From Nonomuraea guangzhouensis (GTDB lineage: Bacteria > Actinomycetota > Actinomycetes > Streptosporangiales > Streptosporangiaceae): DNA of 64,000 nt. The stretch covers positions 62,001-126,000 of the forward strand of contig NZ_JAHKRM010000021.1 in the NCBI RefSeq assembly GCF_019396345.1, read 5' to 3'. The position numbers were made by a program, and so were the translations under genes. Within the stretch, counting starts at the first letter, position 1; each line of letters starts with the position of its first letter. A model generated the notes under the pieces. The model saw nothing but the letters and a program-made list of their open reading frames with translations. It did not search any database and had not been told where the DNA came from. Positions 35,517 through 43,908 of this stretch are shown here, one piece after another.

Positions 35517-37177
35517 GACTCGGGTCCTCTCCTGTCAGGGGGGATCGCATTCCAGGCCGCGGCCAGCCGCTCCGCGGCCGCGGCCAGCTCGTCCGGCCCG
35601 TTGAGGCTGTACGCGAGCCGCACCGCCCCCGCCCGCGCGCCGCCGGGGCCCGAGCCTAGGCCAGGCGCCGCCGCGCCGCCGGAGCGGAAGCTGCCCGGTG
35701 TCGCGCCACCGGAGCCGATGCCGCCCGATATCGCTCCGCCGGAGCCGACGCCGCCCGGTGCCGCGCCAGAGCCGACGCTGTCCGGTACCGAGCCGCCGGA
35801 GCCGAAGCGGGAGCCGGCGGAGACCAGGACGCCCGCGCGGCGGGCCGCGGCGAGCAGGTCGGGTTCCCGCCGGTCGGTGCGTACCCACACGAACAGGCCG
35901 CCGACGGGCCGGTCGAGCTGGAAGCCGGCGTCAAGGCGTGCCGCCAGGACGTCCACCAGCGCGTCGCGCCGTTCGCGCAGCCGTTCGCGGAGCCAGACCA
36001 GGTGGCGGTCGTAGTGTCCCCGGTCGAGCAGCGTGCTCACGGCGAGCGAGGTGGTGTGGTTCGGGCAGCCGCCGCTCTGGAGCACGCCGTGGGCGGCCAG
36101 CCGGTCGGCCAGCGCGGGCTCCGCCGTCAGCCAGCCCAGGCGCAGTCCGGGGGCCAGGCTCTTGGAGAAGGTGCCGAGCCGGATCACCCCCCGGTGTCCG
36201 GCCAGGCAGGCCAGGGCGGCCGGGGGCGCGACGCCGTCGAGGTACAGGTCCGCGTAGGCGTCGTCCTCGACGATCGTGGTCGCGTGTCGGCGCGCGACCG
36301 CCAGCAGTTCGTGGCGGCGGTGGAGCGGTACGACTCGGCCCGTCGGGTTGTGGAAGGTGGGGTTGAGGTAGACGAAGGCCGGGCGGCTGACGGCCAGCGC
36401 CGTGTCCAGGGCGCCCGGGTCCATGCCGGACGCGTCGCCGGGCACCTCGCACGGCCGCAGGCCGCAGTCGGTGAGGATGAGCCTGCCCAGGTCGTAGCAG
36501 GACTCCTCGACGAGCACCGCGTCCCCGGGCCGGGCCAGGGTGGTGGCGAGCAGGTGGAGCGCCTGTGAGGTCCCGGCGGTGACCAGAACCCCCTCCGGCC
36601 CGCACGACATACCGCCCGCACAGCCCGGACGGCTGCCCTGGTGGATGCCGTCCTTCTGATGCGCGCGGGCCCCGTCGGAGGTGCGGTCCTTTTGGTGCGC
36701 GTGAGCGCCGCCGAAGGTGCCGTCCGTCTGGTGCGCGTGAGCGCCGCCGAAGGTGCCGTCCGTCTGGTGCGCGTGAGCGCCGTCGAAGGTGCGGTCTTTT
36801 TGGTGCGCGCGGGCGCCCTCGGAGGTGCCGTCCGTCTGGTGCGCGCGGACACCCTCGGAGATGCGGTCCGTCTGGTGCGTACGGGCGCCCTCACAGGTGC
36901 CCGCGCGGTGGGTGCGGGCGGCGAGGGCCGTGCGCAGGGCGAGTGCGCCGCGGTCGTCGCCGTACGCCAGGGCGGCCGCGCCGTAGTCGGCCATGGCCTC
37001 GGTGTACGCGCGCGCCAGCAAGCCGACGGGCAGCAGGTCGGGTCCGAGGTAGCCGGGGCCGAGGTCCGTCGTGCCGGGCGGCGCGACGGACTGGACGACG
37101 CCCGCCTCCCACCGCAGGGTGTGGGAGGTGGGACCGGTGTCCGCACGCGACGGGAAAGCGGCGGGGCGAAGGCTCAC
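35513..37177 (-). CDS. mppQ: MppQ-like PLP aminotransferase, enduracididine biosynthesis, with repeat insertions
   Basis: Predicted 554 residues from GTG 37177, 8 bases after the MppP-like stop. Fold-type I aminotransferase: VLVTAGTSQALHLLA, NPTFHNPTGRV, Asp306 (VEDDAYADLY) and PLP Lys339 (LGTFSKSLAPGLRLGW). In the mannopeptimycin pathway MppQ transaminates 2-ketoenduracididine to L-enduracididine. The protein is about 130-150 residues longer than usual because of two repeat tracts. One is a 12-residue repeat (about 8 copies, residues 88-182) between the N-terminal segment and the cofactor domain. The other is a Gly/Ser-rich 10-residue repeat near residues 455-506. Both keep the frame. No GntR-type HTH is present. 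Confidence 0.85.
   Translation of the reverse strand: MSLRPAAFPSRADTGPTSHTLRWEAGVVQSVAPPGTTDLGPGYLGPDLLPVGLLARAYTEAMADYGAAALAYGDDRGALALRTALAARTHRAGTCEGARTHQTDRISEGVRAHQTDGTSEGARAHQKDRTFDGAHAHQTDGTFGGAHAHQTDGTFGGAHAHQKDRTSDGARAHQKDGIHQGSRPGCAGGMSCGPEGVLVTAGTSQALHLLATTLARPGDAVLVEESCYDLGRLILTDCGLRPCEVPGDASGMDPGALDTALAVSRPAFVYLNPTFHNPTGRVVPLHRRHELLAVARRHATTIVEDDAYADLYLDGVAPPAALACLAGHRGVIRLGTFSKSLAPGLRLGWLTAEPALADRLAAHGVLQSGGCPNHTTSLAVSTLLDRGHYDRHLVWLRERLRERRDALVDVLAARLDAGFQLDRPVGGLFVWVRTDRREPDLLAAARRAGVLVSAGSRFGSGGSVPDSVGSGAAPGGVGSGGAISGGIGSGGATPGSFRSGGAAAPGLGSGPGGARAGAVRLAYSLNGPDELAAAAERLAAAWNAIPPDRRGPES
35660..35813. repeat. 30-bp in-frame minisatellite in the MppQ-like gene
   Basis: About five diverged copies of a 30-base unit encode GSGGAxxGGx-type decapeptides (GVGSGGAISG, GIGSGGATPG, SFRSGGAAAPG). 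They sit between the strand RAGVLVSAGSRF and the C-terminal RLAYSLNG, a surface loop in class I/II aminotransferases. Copies differ by single bases, which suggests an older expansion. Confidence 0.75.
36632..36916. repeat. 36-bp in-frame minisatellite in the MppQ-like gene
   Basis: About eight copies of a 36-base unit encode the dodecapeptide (R/H)AHQ(T/K)D(G/R)T(F/S)xGA. Two adjacent central copies encode identical peptides (HAHQTDGTFGGA); outer copies are more diverged. The tract separates LALRTALAA from the GVLVTAG segment, where other enzymes of this type have a short connection. All copies keep the frame and have no stops. Confidence 0.9.
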
Positions 37178-37184
37178 CGGGGGC

Positions 37185-38309
37185 TCACCGGGTCGAAAGC
37201 ACGAAGCGCAGGGCCCGCATCGCCTCGCCGAGCGGGGCGGCCGACCGGGCGAGGGCCACCCGGAGCATGTGGTCGCCCTCGTGCGGGTCGGCCCAGTGGA
37301 ACTTCTGGCAGGGCAGCATGTAGACGTTGTGCTCGCGCAGCGTGGACCACACCTCCAGCGAGGAGCGCGCCCCGAGGCGGACCCGTTCGACGCTGGCTCG
37401 GCTGTCGAGGTCCGGGAAGTCCACGTCCGGCAGTCCGGCGAGCGCCTGCCTGACGAGCGCGCGGTTGCCGGCGATGAATCGGTGCAGGTCGGGCAGGCCG
37501 CCGTCGGCGGCGTCCTCGGCGAAGCGCTGCACCAGCGCCAGCACGAGGGGGGACGAGCCGAGCAGGATGTCGGAGTAGATCTTGGCGACGGGCAGGCCCG
37601 GCTCGCGCGCGGTCACCAGCCAGCCGATCTTGAGCTCCAGCGTGGGCCACAACTTGCCGGTGTCCTCGATGACGACCCAGCGGCAGCCGCTGCTCTCCAG
37701 CACCCGGTAGTGGTCGAAGTGGGCGCGCGGGTCGAAACCGCGGAACGACGTGTCGAGCGCCAGGATCACGTCGTGGTCGGCGCACTGGGCGGCCAGAGCG
37801 CGCAGCCGCTCCTCCGACACCACGCGCCCGGTGGGGTTGTTGGGCGTGGTGACGAAGACGCAGCTCACCGAGTTCAGCAGCGCGCGGGGCAGGTCGCCGT
37901 CGTGCAGGACGTCCTCCTCCAGGGGGACCAGGTTCAGGCCCACGCCGCGCAGGATGTCGGGAATGTTGTCGAACGTGGGATGGATCAGCGCGACCGACTC
38001 CCCGGTCTGGGCCAGGGCCCTGGCGAAGATCTCCATGGCGACCGAGGAGGAGTAGCAGGCGAACACGCGACCGTCGCCGACCGGGTGGCTGTGCTGGCCG
38101 AGCAGGCCCAGGTAGGCGCGGCAGGCGTCCAGTCCCACCTCCTCCGGCGGCCGGGCCGCGGCCTTCGCGAACAGGTTGGGCAGATCGTCGATGATCCGCG
38201 CCTGGCTCGCGGTGAGCGCCTGCCTGGCGTGCCCGTCCGCGAGGTTCAGCGGGCTGTTCAATGCCAGACATTCGAATTCGGTGAGATTGTTCACCTGGAG
38301 TTCCTGCAC
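37185..38309 (-). CDS. mppP: MppP-like PLP-dependent L-arginine oxidase/hydroxylase, enduracididine biosynthesis
   Basis: Predicted 374 residues from GTG 38309, 8 bases after GAGG; the in-frame extension to 38369 is unlikely. The length matches MppP (about 376). Key features: LNLADGHARQAL at the N-terminus, whose His region is catalytically important in MppP; RVFACYSSSVAMEI; LIHPTFDNIPDILRG; TPNNPTGRV; Asp186 in LALDTSFRGFD; and PLP Lys219 in VIEDTGKLWPTL. MppP uses PLP and O2, with no other cofactor, to turn L-Arg into 4-hydroxy-2-ketoarginine (established). The similarity is strong throughout by eye. It heads the P-Q-R operon and is divergent from the GT39 gene. Confidence 0.93.
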   Translation of the reverse strand: MQELQVNNLTEFECLALNSPLNLADGHARQALTASQARIIDDLPNLFAKAAARPPEEVGLDACRAYLGLLGQHSHPVGDGRVFACYSSSVAMEIFARALAQTGESVALIHPTFDNIPDILRGVGLNLVPLEEDVLHDGDLPRALLNSVSCVFVTTPNNPTGRVVSEERLRALAAQCADHDVILALDTSFRGFDPRAHFDHYRVLESSGCRWVVIEDTGKLWPTLELKIGWLVTAREPGLPVAKIYSDILLGSSPLVLALVQRFAEDAADGGLPDLHRFIAGNRALVRQALAGLPDVDFPDLDSRASVERVRLGARSSLEVWSTLREHNVYMLPCQKFHWADPHEGDHMLRVALARSAAPLGEAMRALRFVLSTR

Positions 38310-38513
38310 CGCATTCACCTCACGTGCGTTTTTGAAGGGGGTACACCGACGCAAAATAAGTCGTTCCATTTGGTCCCGTCAATGCGCGACGGAAGACTCG
38401 GTTGACGAGCTGCGTGTTTTCCGGACAAGTCAATTCCATTGTGTCTTCATTGGCCCGGTGAGAGGCTGCGACCAGCGCATATACCTCCGAACAAATCTTT
38501 GGAAGGGGTTTTC

Positions 38514-40007
38514 GTGGATACCGTCGCAACCGTCGCTCCACGGCGGGTGACAGCATCGTCCAACGTGGCCGTGATCGGCCTTTCGGTGGTCTCGGCCGCC
38601 GTACTCGCGCTTTTTCTGGCATTCTCCGGTGGCCCGGGGTACTACGTCGACGAGCTCTATTTCCGGGTGGCCGGGGAGCATCTCGCGTGGGGGTACGTCG
38701 ATCAGCCGCTCCTCGTCCCCCTGCTGGCCCGGCTGCAGATCGCGCTGTTCGGCGACTCGCTGACCGCGATCCGGGTCGTGCCGGCGCTCCTGACCGCCGT
38801 GGCGGTGCTCGTCACCGGGCTGATCGCCCGTGAGCTCGGCGCGGGACGCCGCCTCCAGGTGCTGACCGCCTGCGTCTGCGCCGCCACGCTGGCCACGCTC
38901 GCCGCCGGGCATGTGCTGCACCCCACCGCGGTCGACCATGTGGTGTGGGTCACGGCGTGCTGGCTGGTGATCCGGATCCTGCGCACCGGCGACGAGCGGC
39001 TGTGGCTCGCCGTGGGCGCGGTCGTCGGCGTGGGCCTGCTGGCCAAGTACCTGGTCGTGCTGCTGGTGGTGGCCCTCGCGGCCGGCCTGCTCATCGCCGG
39101 GCCGCGGCGGGTGCTGAAGAGCGGCCGGCTCCTGGCCGGCGCCGGGGTCGGGGTGCTGATCGCCGCGCCCGGGCTCGTCTGGCAGGCCGTGCACGGCTGG
39201 CCGCAGTTCACGATGGCCGGCGAAATGTCGGCCGGGCCCGAGGGCGCCGTCAACTTCCTGGTGGGACAGGTGCTCATGATCGGCCCTTTCCTCACCCCGG
39301 TCTGGGTAATAGGCCTGGTAGCCCTGCTGCGGCGGGCGGAGTGGCGGCCGTACCGGCTGGTCGCGGTGGCGTATCTCGTCATGGCACCGGCACTGATGCT
39401 GCTCGGGGCCGAGCCTCGCTACACCGAGGGCCTGCTGACCGTGCTGCTGGCCGCCGGTTGCGTGCGCGCGGCGACGCTCGCCCGCCGCCTGTGGCTGGGC
39501 GGGGCGGCGCTGCTCAACGGGGTGCTCGCGGCGCTGATGGTGCTGCCGGTCCTGCCCATCGCGACGTACGCCGGTGACCCGGTGCTCGCCACGCTCGGCG
39601 AGGAGCAGTTCGGGCAGACCGGCTGGCCGAGTCTGGCCGCGCAGGTGGCCGCCGTCCACCGCGCCCTGCCGGAGGACGAGCGGCGGTGGGCGGTCGTGTA
39701 CGCCCAGAACTACGGCGAGGCCGGGGCGCTGGCCCGTTACGGCGGGGCCTATGGGCTGCCCGTGGCCTACAGCGGCCAGAACTCCTACGCCGACTTCGGG
39801 CGTCCCGCCGACGGCGTGGACGTGGTCGTCGCGGTCGGGGTGGAGCGGGCGTCGTTCTCCGCGCTGTTCCGCCAGTGCGAGGTGCGCGGCCGGCTGACCT
39901 TCGACGTCCCGCACTTCGAGGAGGGCAAGGAGCTGCTGGTGTGCCGGGGGCCGCGCGAGCCGTGGCCGGTGATGTGGGAGCGGCTGCGATGGACGGGTAC
40001 CTTCTGA
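38514..40007 (+). CDS. GT39-type (PMT/ArnT-like) membrane glycosyltransferase
   Basis: Predicted 497 residues from GTG 38514, 6 bases after GGAAGGGG. Ten or more membrane helices. The first extracytoplasmic loop carries the acidic catalytic motif GYYVDELYFRVAGEHLAWG, then YVDQPLL, typical of polyprenyl-phosphate-sugar dependent transferases (GT39/ArnT family). The C-terminal 120 residues are soluble (WAVVYAQNYGEAGALARYGG). Such enzymes use polyprenyl-phospho-mannose or a similar donor outside the membrane, as the mannosyltransferases of the mannopeptimycin and ramoplanin pathways do (established). Its position inside the cluster suggests tailoring of the peptide by glycosylation. It converges on the flavin reductase gene with 5 bases between stops. 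Confidence 0.85.
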   Translation: MDTVATVAPRRVTASSNVAVIGLSVVSAAVLALFLAFSGGPGYYVDELYFRVAGEHLAWGYVDQPLLVPLLARLQIALFGDSLTAIRVVPALLTAVAVLVTGLIARELGAGRRLQVLTACVCAATLATLAAGHVLHPTAVDHVVWVTACWLVIRILRTGDERLWLAVGAVVGVGLLAKYLVVLLVVALAAGLLIAGPRRVLKSGRLLAGAGVGVLIAAPGLVWQAVHGWPQFTMAGEMSAGPEGAVNFLVGQVLMIGPFLTPVWVIGLVALLRRAEWRPYRLVAVAYLVMAPALMLLGAEPRYTEGLLTVLLAAGCVRAATLARRLWLGGAALLNGVLAALMVLPVLPIATYAGDPVLATLGEEQFGQTGWPSLAAQVAAVHRALPEDERRWAVVYAQNYGEAGALARYGGAYGLPVAYSGQNSYADFGRPADGVDVVVAVGVERASFSALFRQCEVRGRLTFDVPHFEEGKELLVCRGPREPWPVMWERLRWTGTF

Positions 40008-40012
40008 GCCGG

Positions 40013-40570
40013 TCATGAGGGCTCGGGTCCCGTGTACCAGGACGAGTAGGCGCGCAGGCCGTACAGGAGGGGTTCGGCCGGCGCGCACCGCTCGATGCCG
40101 TACACCTCGCCGAACACCACCACGTGGTCTCCCATCTCCACGGTCCCGGCGACCCGGCAGTCGGCGACGGAGTGGGACTCCTCCACCAGATGCGGGCCGC
40201 CGTAGCCGGGGGCGGCCCGCCAGCGGACCCGTTCGAAGCGGTCGGCGGCGCCCGAGGCGAACAGCTCGGCGGTGGCGCGGGCGCGGCCGTGCAGCAGGTT
40301 CACGGTGAACTGCGCCATCTTGAGCATGGCGTGCAGGGTGGGGCTGAGGCGGCGCGCGCACATCAGGAGCGTCGGCGGTTCGAGGGTGACGCTGCAGACC
40401 GACGAGCACGTCATGCCACGTGGACGGCCGTCGGGCCCCATCGTGGTCACGACGGCGACGCCGCTGGGAAAGGTGGACATCAGCGACCGGAAGTGGTCGG
40501 GATCGACCGTCGCCGCCATGGGCGCCACGGGAGCCATGGGAAAGGCCTCCACCAGGGGGAGATCCGTCAT
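40013..40570 (-). CDS. Flavin reductase (partner of the halogenase)
   Basis: Predicted 185 residues from ATG 40570 after GGAAG. Flavin reductase/FMN-binding split barrel: DHFRSLMSTFPSGVAVVTTM, DGRPRGMTCSSVCSVTLEPP, LFASGAADRFERVRW, then VVVFGEVYGIERC. It should supply reduced FAD to the tryptophan halogenase encoded two genes upstream in the same operon. Its start overlaps the stop of the antiporter gene (ATGA). The halogenase-antiporter-reductase co-transcription makes the role assignment firm for the pathway. Confidence 0.92.
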   Translation of the reverse strand: MTDLPLVEAFPMAPVAPMAATVDPDHFRSLMSTFPSGVAVVTTMGPDGRPRGMTCSSVCSVTLEPPTLLMCARRLSPTLHAMLKMAQFTVNLLHGRARATAELFASGAADRFERVRWRAAPGYGGPHLVEESHSVADCRVAGTVEMGDHVVVFGEVYGIERCAPAEPLLYGLRAYSSWYTGPEPS

Positions 40571-41886
40571 CACAAGCTTCCTTTCTGTGCTGCGGGCGCC
40601 GGGGCCGTCCGGAGCGGACGTCGTGGCCGCTGGAGGAGGGCGTACGACGGGCCGGTCGCCGCCGTGGTCACCAGCGCCATGACAGCGAGCGCGAGGAACA
40701 TGGCCGGGGTGAGGATCCCGGCCTCGTGGCCGATCTGCAGCACGACCAGCTCGGTCAGGCCCCGCGTGTTGAGCAGGACGCCGAGGCCCAGCGCGACCTC
40801 GCGCGGCTCGCCGCCGAACCGGGCGCCCGCGTACGCGCCCCCGATCTTGCTCGCCATGCCGAGCAGCGTGACCAGGACGATCGCCGACCACGGCGCCACC
40901 GCGAACGGCTCGGCGAACACGCTGAACCCGGTGACCACGAAGAACACCGGGACGAGCAGGCGGCCGACGCCCGCGACGGCGCGCACGGGCCGCGTCCACG
41001 GGCCCTCGTCGTCCGCGTCCCCGGCGGCCCCGCTCTCGGGGGGAGCCGTCCGCGTGCCTTTGAGGGGGAGGGCGAGGGCCGCGAGGGCCGCGCCCAGGAT
41101 CTCGGTCAGCCCCCAGGAGCGCAGCGCCGCCGCGGCGACCAGCGCCCAGACGGCCAGAAGCACCGCCGCGACCCTCGGGCCGCGGGCGACCAGCCGCAGG
41201 AGCCGGGACGCGCCGAGCACCCGCCGCACCGCGAGCGCCCCCAGCAGGGCCACGGCGGTGACCACGGTGAGGACGACCACTCCCCCGAGGCCCCCGGCGG
41301 CCAGGCTCACCGCCAGAGCCACGAGCAGCCACGCGGCCGCGTCGGTGACGATGGCGACCGTCATCGCGAGCACGCCGGCCCGGGTGCCGACCAGGCCGCG
41401 CTCGGACAGGATCCGTGCCAGCACGGGTACGGCGGTGACCGACAGCGACACGGCCAGGAAGACGATCAGCGCCGGAGCGGGGGCCGTGCCGCGCAGGCCC
41501 GGCTCGTCCCCGGCCAGCGCCCAGGCGGCCACGGCCGCGCCGGCCAGCATCGGGACGGCGAGCGCGCCCACCGTGGTCCAGCCGACGGCCCGCCCCCGCG
41601 CGAGCGGCGGGGCCGCGCGCAGTTCGTGGATCACGCCGACCAGGAACAGCACCAGGCCGGTGTGGCCGCACCAGCCCAGCCAGTCGAGGGGCAAGGCCGA
41701 CACGACGCCGGGGCCGGCCACGGCCAGGACCAGCGGGCCCGCCGCCATCCCGAGCGCCACTTCACCGATGACGGCCGGCTGGCGCAGCGCTCCGGCCAGC
41801 AGCCGCCCGGCGAGGGCGAGGAGGAGGACCGCCGCGAGCACGACGGCGAACAGGACGATCCGCGCCGGTCCCTCGGCCGGGATCAT
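40570..41886 (-). CDS. Cation/proton antiporter (CPA2, KefB-type)
   Basis: Predicted 438 residues from ATG 41886, overlapping the halogenase stop (ATGA). About 12 membrane segments with the Na/H exchanger pattern: GEVALGMAAGPLVL, SLSVTAVPVLARIL, VTDAAAWLLVALAV (the conserved Asp pocket) and LGVLLNTRGLTELVVL. Antiporters of this family occur in several glycopeptide and lipoglycodepsipeptide clusters and are assumed to help export or resistance; the exact role is not known. A hydrophilic loop (about 282-297, ESGAAGDADDEGP) interrupts the middle. Confidence 0.9.
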   Translation of the reverse strand: MIPAEGPARIVLFAVVLAAVLLLALAGRLLAGALRQPAVIGEVALGMAAGPLVLAVAGPGVVSALPLDWLGWCGHTGLVLFLVGVIHELRAAPPLARGRAVGWTTVGALAVPMLAGAAVAAWALAGDEPGLRGTAPAPALIVFLAVSLSVTAVPVLARILSERGLVGTRAGVLAMTVAIVTDAAAWLLVALAVSLAAGGLGGVVVLTVVTAVALLGALAVRRVLGASRLLRLVARGPRVAAVLLAVWALVAAAALRSWGLTEILGAALAALALPLKGTRTAPPESGAAGDADDEGPWTRPVRAVAGVGRLLVPVFFVVTGFSVFAEPFAVAPWSAIVLVTLLGMASKIGGAYAGARFGGEPREVALGLGVLLNTRGLTELVVLQIGHEAGILTPAMFLALAVMALVTTAATGPSYALLQRPRRPLRTAPAPAAQKGSL

Positions 41887-43475
41887 CGCGTCCGACTCAA
41901 CTCGGGTCGCCGGCCGGGGAGGGCGTCGCCGTTGAGCCGGGCGAAGTACTCGTACTGGCTGGGCAGCTTGGCGACGAGCGTCTCGGCCTGCTCGCGCACG
42001 AGCCGCAACTCGCGGTCCGCGCGGCCGCGGTCGAAGTGCCGCAGCGCGGGCGGGGCCTGGAGCGGGACGCCGCCGAGGCCGAGCAGCATGGCGGTATAGG
42101 AGTACGACTCGAAGCCGTGGTAGTGCGGGAAGACCGTCTCGTTGTCGGGCAGTCTCGCCTGCCACAGCTCCAGGCGCTCGGCCAGCCCGTCGGGGATGGG
42201 CCGGGTGGCCGCGTCCTTCCAGTAGTCGTTGTCGGAGCGGGCGGCGGCGTGGTAGTGCAGCGAGAGGAACTCGCGCACGCCGTCCATGGCGTTGCCGACC
42301 TGGCGGTTGTACGACTCGCGCAGCCGATCGTCCCAATGCTCGCCGGGGAAGTGCTTGACCAGTTGCTCGACGGCGTTCTGGATGAAGAACAGCCCGGTCG
42401 ACTCCAGGGGCTCGACGAAACCGCTGGACAGGCCGATGGCGACGCAGTTGTTCACCCAGGAGCGCTCGCTGCGGCCGATGCGCATGCGGATGTGGTTGGC
42501 GTCCAGCCCGTCCGCGGCCGGGCCGACGAACTCGCGCAGGGTGCGCTCGGCCTCGTCGGGCGTGCAGTAGTCGCCCGCGTAGACGTAGCCGGTGCCGACG
42601 CGGCCGTACAGGGGGATGGTCCAGATCCAGCCCGCGTCCTGCGCGGTGGCCGTGGTGCAGGGGCGGATGCCGCGCTCGGCCATGTCCGCCGGCACGCGCA
42701 GCGCCACCGCGCGGTCGTTGGGCAGGTTGTCCTGGTAGGAGATGAACGGGACGGACAGCGCCTTGTTCAGCAGCATGCCGCGGAACCCGGTGCAGTCGAT
42801 GAACAGGTCGCCGGTCAGTTCGCCGTGCTCCTTGGTGAGCACGTTGTCGATCCAGCCGCGCTCGTCCAGCCGCACGTCCACGACGTCGTCCAGGACGTGC
42901 CGGACGCCGCGCTCGGTCCCGTACCGCGTGAGGTAGGAGGCCAGCAGTGCGGCGTCGAAGTGGTAGGCGTAGGGGAACTGGGTGTTCTGCTCGGCCAGGG
43001 TGGTGCGGTAGGCGCGCTCGTCGGGGTTCTCCGTGAAGTCCTGCTCGAACAGGTCGCCCGACAGGTAGCGGGGGGAACGCTGGGCCTCGCACAGCCAGCT
43101 GATGACGAAGCAGTCGCGGTCGAAGCTGCCGCCGGGGCGCGCGTGCAGCCACCAGTCGGTGAGCGGGAAGCCGTCCACGACACGCAGCCGCTCGAACGGG
43201 TGGTAGAAGTGGTGACCGGGAGCGCGCCAGTTCTCGAAGCGGATCGCCAGCTTGTACGTGGCGTGGCACGGGGGCATCCACTCCCGCTCGTTCAGCCCCA
43301 GATAGTCGAAGAAGTGGCGGATCGTGCTGAACGTGGCCTCTCCCACGCCGATGGTGGCAATGTTCTTCGACTCGACCAGGGTGACGGCGATACGGTCGCC
43401 GAATGCCGCCCGGAGATATGCGGCGGTCATCCAGCCCGAGGTGCCGCCGCCCACGATGACGACGTTCTTTACCAT
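41883..43475 (-). CDS. FAD-dependent tryptophan halogenase, PyrH-like (probable 5-halogenase)
   Basis: Predicted 530 residues. The FAD motif VIVGGGTSGWMTAAYL is at residues 6-21. The halogenase signature GWIWTIPL (W-x-W-x-I-P) is near 282-289. Catalytic Lys75 (HATYKLAIRFENW) and Glu355 (SSGFVEPLESTG) are in the positions expected for PyrH, and the halide/flavin strap region is intact. Overall sequence, from VGEATFSTIRHFFDYLGL to the C-terminal PHYHGFESYSY, looks much closer to PyrH (Trp 5-halogenase) than to PrnA/RebH (7-halogenases), by memory comparison. It would give 5-chlorotryptophan as a free amino acid for the NRPS. First gene of a three-gene operon with antiporter and flavin reductase. 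Confidence 0.93.
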   Translation of the reverse strand: MVKNVVIVGGGTSGWMTAAYLRAAFGDRIAVTLVESKNIATIGVGEATFSTIRHFFDYLGLNEREWMPPCHATYKLAIRFENWRAPGHHFYHPFERLRVVDGFPLTDWWLHARPGGSFDRDCFVISWLCEAQRSPRYLSGDLFEQDFTENPDERAYRTTLAEQNTQFPYAYHFDAALLASYLTRYGTERGVRHVLDDVVDVRLDERGWIDNVLTKEHGELTGDLFIDCTGFRGMLLNKALSVPFISYQDNLPNDRAVALRVPADMAERGIRPCTTATAQDAGWIWTIPLYGRVGTGYVYAGDYCTPDEAERTLREFVGPAADGLDANHIRMRIGRSERSWVNNCVAIGLSSGFVEPLESTGLFFIQNAVEQLVKHFPGEHWDDRLRESYNRQVGNAMDGVREFLSLHYHAAARSDNDYWKDAATRPIPDGLAERLELWQARLPDNETVFPHYHGFESYSYTAMLLGLGGVPLQAPPALRHFDRGRADRELRLVREQAETLVAKLPSQYEYFARLNGDALPGRRPELSRTR

Positions 43476-43908
43476 TCTTCAGCCCTTGTTCTTGCGTTGA
43501 GAAACGCGCGTCGGAAGAAGCGGAAATAGTGCGGGGACAGCGTTCTGAGCGCCCTTTTCCGAGAATGCACGACGGGCAGCCGCGATTACCACCTCATTGA
43601 CGCCGGAGCTAAACAGGGCGGTCAGGGGGTGTCGGCGGAGCGGCGCGACGACCGGGGAGCCCCCGTAAGCAGGGCGTTCACGACCGCCCACGCCTTGTCA
43701 TCAACTGACGTAGATGCAAAATCGTCGATCCACCAGCTACAGTTGACTTCACAACTGTCTCCGAGTTAGCTTGAGAAAAACTGGGGTCAGCCAATCGGCA
43801 GCCTCCGTTACCCTGGCCGCCCGGACCCTCGCGGCCGCCGCGCCGTGCGCATTTTTCCGCGCAGCGGCGTACTCGACAAACCCCTGGAAATGCGAAATGG
43901 GAGCCGCG
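43476..43908. other. Divergent promoter region between halogenase and regulator genes
   Basis: About 430 bases with no supported gene; the plus-strand frame open through the region lacks protein character until the regulator start. It is less GC-rich at 43680-43800 and contains an inverted repeat (43739-43758). It presumably holds the promoters of both the halogenase operon and the regulator/MbtH/SyrP operon. Confidence 0.6.
43739..43758. promoter_or_regulatory. Inverted repeat, candidate operator of the cluster regulator
   Basis: ACAGTTG-ACTTCA-CAACTGT is a perfect 7-bp inverted repeat in the divergent promoter region. CAACTG also occurs at 43702. ArsR-type regulators bind such AT-containing dyads, and the adjacent gene encodes one. 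The link is inferred. Confidence 0.55.

Noticed and set aside
36632..36916. Repeat array as a CRISPR
   Set aside because: Units are contiguous 36-mers with no spacers, keep one reading frame and encode a peptide repeat within a real enzyme.
35513..37177. MocR/GntR-type transcriptional regulator
   Set aside because: The aminotransferase domain is present but no N-terminal GntR helix-turn-helix exists; the N-terminus leads directly into enzyme-type sequence, and its neighbours are MppP- and MppR-like.
40013..41671. A single long protein running through the flavin reductase frame
   Set aside because: The upstream part is the shadow of the antiporter gene; the reductase has its own ATG at 40570 with a ribosome binding site.
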